A DNA stretch of 64,000 bases from positions 1 through 64,000 of the forward strand of contig NZ_BOQP01000004.1 of NCBI RefSeq assembly GCF_018332715.1, written 5' to 3'. How positions within the stretch are numbered: position 1 is the stretch's first letter; every line of letters begins with the position of its first letter. This DNA is from Winogradskya consettensis. GTDB taxonomy: Bacteria > Actinomycetota > Actinomycetes > Mycobacteriales > Micromonosporaceae. Below, in pieces: positions 58,667 through 64,000 of the stretch. The notes beneath the pieces are model-generated. The model had not been told where the DNA came from. It was given only the letters and a program-made list of their open reading frames with translations, and did no database searches. Position numbers and translations under genes: made by a program.

Positions 58667-59500
58667 GTGCAGACGTTTGGATCCACAACGGACGCGATCC
58701 GGGTACGCCGGATCGAGGAACCCGATGCCGGGCTCGCGGACGGGATCGCGCGGGTCATCGCCGCCGCGTACGACGCCGGTGACCTGGTCCCCGGCCTGCC
58801 GGTTGCCGACGGTGCCCGTGAGACGCCCGGCGCCGTGGTCGCGTCGGTGGCCGGCGGGCGGCTGCTGTGGGTCGCGGAGGTCGCCGGGCAGGTCGCCGGT
58901 TCGGTCCGCGCCCAGGTGCTGCCGGGTGGCGACTGGGAGGTGCAGCGCCTGGCCGTCGATCCGGGCGTACGCCGCGGCGGCATCGGCCGGGCCCTGCTGC
59001 TCGCCCTCGTCACCGCCGCGGGTGACGCGGACGCGGACCGGGTGGTCCTCGACGCGGTGGTGGAGCGGGGCAACCCGTCGTTCTACGCCCGCGTCGGCTT
59101 CCGCACCGTGCGCCATTTCCCCGCCGGGGACAAGCTCCTGTCCGAGGTACACATGGAGCGCGACCCCCGGCTACCGGAATCAGCGGTGGCTGATCCGGAT
59201 CCGGGGGACGTGCCACCGGCGGGTGCGGTGGTGCAGTGGTGGGACGCCGACGGCCGGACCGTCTGCCGGGTTACGCCGGCATTGGGTACGCCCGAATCGC
59301 TGCTGGGCGTCGACGTGCTGCCCGGCGGCGACCCGGCTGCCGTGCACAAAATGCTGGCCGCCGATGCCGATGACGACACCGACGGCCTGCTCCGCTTCGA
59401 CCGGCCCGCGGGACGGGTCACGGCGTTCGCTCAGCCCCGGCTGCTCGACCCCGCCCTGCTCGCTTGGTGGCGCTCCGCCGGGGCGCGGTCGTTGCGCTGA
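58667..59500 (+). CDS. GNAT N-acetyltransferase with C-terminal extension
   Basis: This protein of about 277 residues has a GNAT domain in the first 165 residues, with the acetyl-CoA loop VRRGGIGRALLLALV and a following NPSFYARVGFRTV strand. The last 110 residues are an extra alpha/beta segment (VVQWWDADGRTVCRV) that could be a second degenerate GNAT fold. The start is uncertain; GTG 58667 lies only 31 bases from the divergent beta-sandwich gene start. It converges on, and overlaps by 70 bases, the 3' end of the transketolase gene. In the AmCP pathway acetylation could protect the second amino group; a resistance role is the alternative. Confidence 0.75.
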   Translation: MQTFGSTTDAIRVRRIEEPDAGLADGIARVIAAAYDAGDLVPGLPVADGARETPGAVVASVAGGRLLWVAEVAGQVAGSVRAQVLPGGDWEVQRLAVDPGVRRGGIGRALLLALVTAAGDADADRVVLDAVVERGNPSFYARVGFRTVRHFPAGDKLLSEVHMERDPRLPESAVADPDPGDVPPAGAVVQWWDADGRTVCRVTPALGTPESLLGVDVLPGGDPAAVHKMLAADADDDTDGLLRFDRPAGRVTAFAQPRLLDPALLAWWRSAGARSLR

Positions 59501-60483
59501 GCCTCCGCCAGGGCCAGGCCCTGCGCGACGATCCGCTCGGTGCTGACCCCGGCGGCGACGAGCAGGTCGTGCTCGTCGCCGACCCGGTCGATGAACCGGT
59601 CCGGCACGCCGATCCGGCGCACCCGCACCGGCGCGTCCTGGGTGACGACCTCGCACACCGCCGCGCCGAGCCCGCCGATGACGAGGTGGTCCTCGACGGT
59701 GACGATGCCGGCGGTCTCCCGGGCGGCGCGCAGCAGCGCCGCGGTGTCCAGCGGCTTGATCGTGTGCATGTTGAGCACCCGCGCGGAGATGCCGAGCGCG
59801 GCGAGCTCGTCGTGCGCCCGCAACGCCATCAGCACCGGGTGCGGGCCGGTCGCCACGATGGTCACGTCGTCACCGTCGCGCAGCTGCGCCGCCCGGCCGG
59901 GGACGAACTCGGGCACCGTGTCGTGGACCAGCGGCGTCGCGGCCCGGCCGAGGCGGATCAGCACCGGACCGGGCAGGTCGGCGGTGGCGAGCACGGCCTG
60001 CTCGGTCTCGGCGGCGTCGGCCGGCACCACGATCGTCAGGTTCGGCATCGTCCGCAGGATCGCGAGGTCGTCGACGGCGTGGTGGGTGGGTCCGTAGTGG
60101 CCGGAGGAGAGGCCGCCGTGCGTGACGACCACGCGTACGGGCAGGTTGTTGCCCGCGATGTCGACCTTGAGCTGCTCACAGGCACGGGCGGCCGCGAAGC
60201 CGGAGAGGGTGTGCGCGTACGGGCGCAGACCGGTCGCGGCCAGCCCCGCGGAGACGCCCATCAGGTTGGCCTCGGCGATGCCGACGTTGATGTAGCGCCC
60301 GGGCAGCTCCGTGCCGAACGTGGTCTCGAGGCCTCCGGTGTCGGTGTCGACGCAGAAGACGAGCGGGTCGCGGCGGGCCAGGTCGAGCAGCGTACGCCGG
60401 TAGACGTCGCGGGTCGCCCCGGCGTACCGGTCGGCGAAGCTGTCCTCGGTGGCGGGCAGCTGCTCGGCGACGGTGACGGTCAT
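59431..60483 (-). CDS. Transketolase-like C-terminal subunit
   Basis: This 350-residue protein is the pyrimidine-binding half of a split thiamine-diphosphate enzyme. It contains FCVDTDTGGLETTFG, the Glu region in RYINVGIAEANLMGVSAGLAATG, YAHTLSGFAAARACEQ and the late THGGLSSGHYGPTHH. The C-terminal domain ends TVEDHLVIGGLGAAVCEVV. With the N-terminal subunit (4-base overlap) it should transfer a two-carbon ketol unit to the AmCP-bound semialdehyde, giving a chain-extended keto intermediate. This is the step known from vazabitide biosynthesis. The last 20 residues overlap the opposite GNAT gene and may be extra. Confidence 0.88.
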   Translation of the reverse strand: MTVTVAEQLPATEDSFADRYAGATRDVYRRTLLDLARRDPLVFCVDTDTGGLETTFGTELPGRYINVGIAEANLMGVSAGLAATGLRPYAHTLSGFAAARACEQLKVDIAGNNLPVRVVVTHGGLSSGHYGPTHHAVDDLAILRTMPNLTIVVPADAAETEQAVLATADLPGPVLIRLGRAATPLVHDTVPEFVPGRAAQLRDGDDVTIVATGPHPVLMALRAHDELAALGISARVLNMHTIKPLDTAALLRAARETAGIVTVEDHLVIGGLGAAVCEVVTQDAPVRVRRIGVPDRFIDRVGDEHDLLVAAGVSTERIVAQGLALAEAQRNDRAPAERHQASRAGSSSRG

Positions 60484-61295
60484 GTGGTCCTCCCCGCGTT
60501 GAGCGATGCGAGCGCCCGCTGGTGCAGGCGCGGGGTCAGCTGGACGGCGTGCGACTTCTTCTGGTCCTCGAAGAGCCGCACCCCCTTGCCCTTGACGGTG
60601 TTCGCGATGACCACGGTCGGCCTGCCGGGTGTCGCCGGGACGGCCGCGAACGTCGCCCGCAGCGCGTCGATGTCGTGCCCGTCGACCTCGGTCACCGCCC
60701 AGCCGAAGCTGCGCCAGCGGTCCGGGAGCGGCTCCAGGCTCACGCACTGCTCGGTGCCACCGGTGATCTGCAGCCGGTTGCGGTCGACGATCGCGACGAG
60801 GTTGTCCAGGCCCTCGTGCCCAGCGCTCATCGCGGCCTCCCACACCGATCCCTCCTGCAGCTCGCCATCGCCGAGGACCACGAACGCCCGGCTCGTGCCG
60901 CCGGTGCGGCGGGCGGCCAGCGCCACGCCGAGTCCGAGCGACAGGCCGTGCCCGAGCGAGCCGGTGGGGAATTCCACCCCGGGCAGCTTGCGCAGGGGGT
61001 GACCGGCGAGCCGGCTGCCCGCCTGCGCGTAGGTGTCGAGCTCGGCGGGGTCGAGGAAGCCGTGTTCGGCGAGGACGGCGTAGAGCGCCGCACTGGCGTG
61101 GCCCTTGCTGAGCACGAACCAGTCGCGGTCCGGCCGGTCGGGCTGCCCGGGCGAGACCCGCAGCACCTCGCCGTAGAGGACGGTGAGGATCTCGGCCAGC
61201 GACAGGCTGCCGCCGACGTGTACGCCGTGCGGGTTGGTGCCCATCTTCAGCACCCGTTCCCGCACCCGGCGCGCGCGCTCTTCGAGGCTCGTCAC
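60480..61295 (-). CDS. Transketolase-like N-terminal (ThDP pyrophosphate) subunit
   Basis: This 271-residue protein is the diphosphate-binding half of the split transketolase. It has FVLSKGHASAALYAVLAEHG, the ThDP motif GDGELQEG followed at the usual distance by IVDRNRLQ, and GHDIDALRATF. It pairs with the C-terminal subunit through a 4-base overlap. It should use a ketose phosphate as the two-carbon donor and the AmCP-linked semialdehyde as acceptor. GTG 61295 overlaps the aminotransferase stop. Split transketolases also occur in primary metabolism, but the neighbours make the secondary role more likely. Confidence 0.88.
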   Translation of the reverse strand: MTSLEERARRVRERVLKMGTNPHGVHVGGSLSLAEILTVLYGEVLRVSPGQPDRPDRDWFVLSKGHASAALYAVLAEHGFLDPAELDTYAQAGSRLAGHPLRKLPGVEFPTGSLGHGLSLGLGVALAARRTGGTSRAFVVLGDGELQEGSVWEAAMSAGHEGLDNLVAIVDRNRLQITGGTEQCVSLEPLPDRWRSFGWAVTEVDGHDIDALRATFAAVPATPGRPTVVIANTVKGKGVRLFEDQKKSHAVQLTPRLHQRALASLNAGRTT

Positions 61296-62608
61296 GCGTT
61301 CACCTCCGCCCGGCTGCCCGCCGCGATGCCGAGCACCACGTCCAGGTTGTTCCACACCTTGTCGAAGGCGTCGGCGCAGCGCTGCAGCACCGGGCCGGCG
61401 GCGGGGTTGAGGTGCCAGCGCTGCAGGGTCAGCGAGTCCTCGATGACCGCGAGGGTCACCGGGTAGTCCTCGACCCGGTAGTTCGCCGGTGCCGCGCCCG
61501 GGATCCGCCACGGGTAGCCGTGATAGCCGGCGAGCTCCTGGAACGCGGGCTGGCCGGGCAGCGGAAGGACCTGGTACTGCTGCATCGGCACACCCTCGGC
61601 TCGCAACGCCCGGCGCAGCGCCGAACGCAACGCTCCCGGGCTGATGTCGGGGCGGCCCAGCGCCTCCGGGCTGAACCGCAGCCGCAGGATGTGCCAGGCG
61701 TGCGTACGGTCCGGCGGGCACTCCGGCACCGTGATGCCGGGCAGCGCCCCGAGCCTGGCCAGGAACGCCGTCACGTTCGCCTCGCGGGCGGCCGTGTACT
61801 CGTCGAGCCGGGTCAGCTGCGCGCGGGTGAAGGCGGCCTGCACCCCGCTCAGCTTCTCGTTGCCGGCCAGCACCCGGGACAGGTAGTCGCGCTCGGTCCC
61901 GGCCCGCAGGTCCTCACCGAACTGGCGGCCGAGCACGATCCGCTCGTACAGCTCGGGATCGTCGGTGGTGATCAGGCCGCCCTCGCCGCAGGTCGGCAGG
62001 TTCTTGACCACGTTGAGGCTGGTGGTGCCGATGTCCGCGAGCGCACCGGCCCGCTTGCCCCGGTAGGTCGCGCCCTGCGCCTGGGCGGCGTCCTCGATCA
62101 GGGCGAGGCCGTGCCGGTCGGCGACCGCGCGCAGCGCCGCCATGTCGGCCGGCAACCCGTGCAGGTGCACCACGATGATGGCCTTGGTCCGCGGCGTGAT
62201 CGCGGCCTCCGCCAGCGCCGGATCCATCGTGTACGTCACCGGGTCCACGTCCACGAAGACCGGGACGAGCATCCGCTGCACGACGGGGATGGCGGTGCCG
62301 ATGAAGGTCAGCGCCGGGACCAGCACCTCGCTGCCGGGCTCGAGGTCCAGCGCGGCCAGCGACAGGGCGAGCGCGGCGGTGCCGTTGGAGACCGCGGCGC
62401 AGTGCCGGGTGCCGACGTACTGCGCCCACTCCTCCTGCAGCCGCGACACCGCACCCTTGCCGCCGTCGTTCGAGGTGAACAGGCCGCCGTCGAGGACCCC
62501 GGCGACCGCGTCACGCTCGGCGTCGGTGACGACGGGCCAGGCCACGGAGGTACGCACTGCCCGGGCGTCCACGGTGCGCGAGCCACCGAGCATCGCGAGC
62601 CTGCTCAT
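61292..62608 (-). CDS. DegT/DnrJ/EryC1/StrS aminotransferase
   Basis: This 438-residue PLP enzyme has LVPALTFIGTAIPVVQRM near residue 95, the PLP-ring Asp in LIEDAAQAQGA, and the Schiff-base Lys in TTSLNVVKNLPTCGEGG. These enzymes normally aminate keto sugars. Here, coupled by 4-base overlaps to the transketolase on one side and a small beta-sandwich gene on the other, it probably aminates the ketone made by ketol transfer. This gives the second amino group of a DADH-type residue. A sugar role is less likely because no sugar genes lie nearby. The extended C-terminus has YHGYPWRIPGAAPANYRVEDYP. Confidence 0.88.
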   Translation of the reverse strand: MSRLAMLGGSRTVDARAVRTSVAWPVVTDAERDAVAGVLDGGLFTSNDGGKGAVSRLQEEWAQYVGTRHCAAVSNGTAALALSLAALDLEPGSEVLVPALTFIGTAIPVVQRMLVPVFVDVDPVTYTMDPALAEAAITPRTKAIIVVHLHGLPADMAALRAVADRHGLALIEDAAQAQGATYRGKRAGALADIGTTSLNVVKNLPTCGEGGLITTDDPELYERIVLGRQFGEDLRAGTERDYLSRVLAGNEKLSGVQAAFTRAQLTRLDEYTAAREANVTAFLARLGALPGITVPECPPDRTHAWHILRLRFSPEALGRPDISPGALRSALRRALRAEGVPMQQYQVLPLPGQPAFQELAGYHGYPWRIPGAAPANYRVEDYPVTLAVIEDSLTLQRWHLNPAAGPVLQRCADAFDKVWNNLDVVLGIAAGSRAEVNA

Positions 62609-62937
62609 ACCAGCACCAGCTCCCCGGCCGGGGCCACCAGCGCCAGCGACACGAGTTCCGCACCGATGAACACGGGCAGCCGGACGGCGTCCAGCTCGGT
62701 GCGGCGGGCGACGGGGACGCGTACGGCGACGCGCTCCCCGGCGGCCCAGGACAGCGGCTCCGGATCGAGGGCGTCCACGTAGTAGAGCCAGCAGTCCGCC
62801 GTACCGGCCAGCGTGGCGCGCAGCTCCAGGTGCAGCCAGTCGTACTGGCCGGTGGGCAGCTGCACGAGCTGTCCGCGCAACGGCACCGGGTTGTCGAGGC
62901 GGATGCCACGGATCCGCGGGGTCAGGTCCGGGGTCAT
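62605..62937 (-). CDS. Small beta-sandwich protein, 110 residues, paralogue of the 58063 protein
   Basis: The protein has the strand pattern LRGQLVQLPTGQYDWLHLELRA and LDAVRLPVFIGAELVSLALVAP, matching in order the RGQVIPLPEGDWDWIYLIGAAER and LAAVRLP segments of the protein at 58063. It lacks the N-terminal 50 residues and a mid-region of that protein. There are no obvious catalytic residues. Its start overlaps the LysX-like stop and its end overlaps the aminotransferase start, each by 4 bases, so it is made in fixed ratio with them. Function is unknown; a shared binding role with its paralogue in the carrier-protein pathway is the simplest idea. Confidence 0.7.
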   Translation of the reverse strand: MTPDLTPRIRGIRLDNPVPLRGQLVQLPTGQYDWLHLELRATLAGTADCWLYYVDALDPEPLSWAAGERVAVRVPVARRTELDAVRLPVFIGAELVSLALVAPAGELVLV

Positions 62938-63815
62938 ACCGGCTCCCCCACCCGGTTCAGGCGGCCGAGCACGTAGTCGACGTACGCGCCGACCAGGTCC
63001 GAGCCGAGCACCTCGACGGCGCCGTGGAACTCCGGCGTGTGGTTGACCTCGTTGACGAACATCCGCCCGTCCTTGTGCTCGATGACGTCGATCCCGAGGA
63101 TCCCGTCGCCGATCGCCGCGGACGTGCTGGTGAGCAGCTTGACGAGGTCGTCGGTCAGCGGGCACTCCTCGGCGCGGCCACCACGGGCGGTGTTGGTACG
63201 CCAGTGGTCGGCGACCTTGTAGATGGCGCCGACGACCTCACCACCGAAGACGTACGCCTTGATGTCGCGCCCCGGCTTGTCGACGTACTCCTGCACGAAC
63301 GTGATCCGGTGCTGCGGGCCGGTGAACGCCGACCGGTGCTCCAGCACGCTCTCGGCCTGCTCCCGGTCGCGCAGCCGGGCGGCGAGCCGGCCCCACGAAC
63401 CGGTGAGCGGCTTGACCACGGCGGGGTAGCCGAAGTCGTCCATGGCGTCGAGCGCCGACTCGGGCACCAGGCCCACCATCGCGCGGATCGTGGGCAGGTT
63501 CGCGTCGCGCAGCGCCAGGGTGGTGAGCAGCTTGTCGCCGCACAGGTCGACCACGCGGGAGCTGTTGACGACGGGGATGCCGGCGTGTTCGAACAGCTTG
63601 CAGGCGTACGAGTTGCGGGTGTGGGAGATCTCCCGGCTCATGGCGCCGCGGTAGGGAAGTTCGAGCGGGCCGTCGAGCGGCAGCACCAGGCGCCGCGTGT
63701 CGACCTGCTCGAAATTCACGTCCCGGCGCGTCAGCTCGCGCAGGATCAGCCGCTCCTCGAGACGGATCCGGGAAGTGAGTACGGCCAGCGGCCGCTTGTC
63801 GTCGATCTGGGTCAC
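62934..63815 (-). CDS. lysX: LysX-like AmCP-amino acid ligase (ATP-grasp)
   Basis: This 293-residue ATP-grasp enzyme should join the alpha-amino group of glutamate to the terminal Glu of the LysW-like carrier. It has VVKPLTGSWGRLAARLRDR as the ATP-binding lysine region, FVQEYVDKPGRDIKAYVFGGEVV, and the metal site FVNEVNHTPEF found in LysX/ArgX. GTG 63815 is preferred because GGAGG lies 8 bases upstream and the product then has the normal family length. It overlaps the LysK-like stop by 4 bases. Glutamate specificity is inferred from the secondary-metabolite setting, not read from residues. Confidence 0.9.
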   Translation of the reverse strand: MTQIDDKRPLAVLTSRIRLEERLILRELTRRDVNFEQVDTRRLVLPLDGPLELPYRGAMSREISHTRNSYACKLFEHAGIPVVNSSRVVDLCGDKLLTTLALRDANLPTIRAMVGLVPESALDAMDDFGYPAVVKPLTGSWGRLAARLRDREQAESVLEHRSAFTGPQHRITFVQEYVDKPGRDIKAYVFGGEVVGAIYKVADHWRTNTARGGRAEECPLTDDLVKLLTSTSAAIGDGILGIDVIEHKDGRMFVNEVNHTPEFHGAVEVLGSDLVGAYVDYVLGRLNRVGEPV

Positions 63816-64000
63816 GACGTGCCTCCAGTTCTGCTCGGGCCGCCGGCGAGGGCGGGCTGGCGTAGCGACGCGGCGAGCCGCGGCAGCGCCGAGGCCAGCA
63901 CGTCGATGGCGGCCCAGTATTCGGTCAGAGCGATGTGCTCCTGGTCGGTGTGGCACAGCCGGGAATCCCCCGGCCCGTAGGCGGCGACCGGAACGCCCCA
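63812..64000 (-). CDS. lysK: LysK-like [AmCP]-hydrolase, 3' end only
   Basis: The last 62 residues of a gene entering from the right edge are visible. They begin WGVPVAAYGPGDSRLCHTDQ, followed by EHIALTEYWAAIDVLASAL, the C-terminal pattern of ArgE/DapE/LysK amidohydrolases: the YGPGDS strand, the His of CHTDQEH as a metal ligand, and the closing helix. LysK releases the finished amino acid from LysW by hydrolysing the isopeptide bond. The stop overlaps the LysX-like start by 4 bases, so release and loading enzymes are co-translated. The catalytic core lies outside the window. The short tail after the helix is Gly/Ser/Pro-rich. Confidence 0.8.
   Translation of the reverse strand, partial: WGVPVAAYGPGDSRLCHTDQEHIALTEYWAAIDVLASALPRLAASLRQPALAGGPSRTGGTS

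Noticed and set aside
1..64000. tRNA, rRNA, insertion sequences, phage or plasmid genes
   Set aside because: No clover-leaf-like sequence, transposase, integrase or replication gene was recognised anywhere in the window.

Overview
The DNA is very GC-rich. It has GTG and TTG starts, many 4-bp ATGA/GTGA overlaps, strong GGAGG ribosome binding sites and GC-rich hairpins between convergent genes. With the gene content this points to a filamentous actinomycete. A Micromonosporaceae (Actinoplanes-like) host is my guess, not something the window proves.

Region 1 (1 to about 21.3 kb) is one side of a gene cluster for a glycosylated aromatic product. It holds an activator-dependent type glycosyltransferase, a drug exporter, an ECF sigma factor with a SnoaL-like tail, a sugar C-methyltransferase, two SDR-family proteins (one without the catalytic Tyr and Lys), a 4-hydroxymandelate synthase, a TIM-barrel glycoside-hydrolase-like protein and two further methyltransferases. 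It also holds a GlcD-type FAD oxidase, an Asp/Glu-racemase-family protein, an HpaB/Sam5-type aromatic hydroxylase, a P450, a flavin monooxygenase, a long-form glucose-1-phosphate thymidylyltransferase and a cation/proton antiporter. The sugar 4,6-dehydratase and most deoxysugar genes are absent, so the cluster probably continues to the left. Two intergenic regions 7.5 kb apart share GATGAGTTT-N10-CGTCGTCTC at nearly the same distance from the start codon, a candidate pathway-specific promoter.

Region 2 (about 21.7 to 26.4 kb) is unrelated to either pathway: a dihydrofolate-reductase-fold protein with a nine-fold Lys-Ala-Thr tail, a small hypothetical gene, a secreted GH114-like enzyme, a SigE-type sigma factor overlapping a membrane protein, and an orphan response regulator with a degenerate acidic pocket.

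Region 3 (about 26.4 kb to the right edge) is the most unusual part: a nonribosomal peptide cluster joined to an amino-group carrier protein (AmCP, LysW-type) pathway. The LysW-like carrier is a 56-residue protein at 56796-56966 with two CxxC pairs and an EDWGE C-terminus. Around it are a LysX-like ligase, LysZ-like kinase, LysY-like reductase, split transketolase, DegT-type aminotransferase and the end of a LysK-like hydrolase. This is the gene set expected for building a diamino-dihydroxyheptanoate-type (DADH) amino acid on a carrier protein, as described for vazabitide A and related azabicyclic compounds. The NRPS parts are T-C, C-A(Ser)-T, C-T, FAAL-T-C-A-T, C-A-T and a second C-A-T translationally coupled to the LysZ-like kinase. 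Two acyl-CoA dehydrogenases, a sulfotransferase, a BtrH-like acyltransferase, a penicillin acylase, an M20 peptidase, a YbaK-racemase fusion, an exporter and two related beta-sandwich proteins complete the set. I see no thioesterase, reductase or MbtH gene. A reasonable model is a fatty-acylated or prodrug-type peptide containing serine and an AmCP-derived residue, possibly cyclised through a sulfate leaving group. The product cannot be named from sequence alone.
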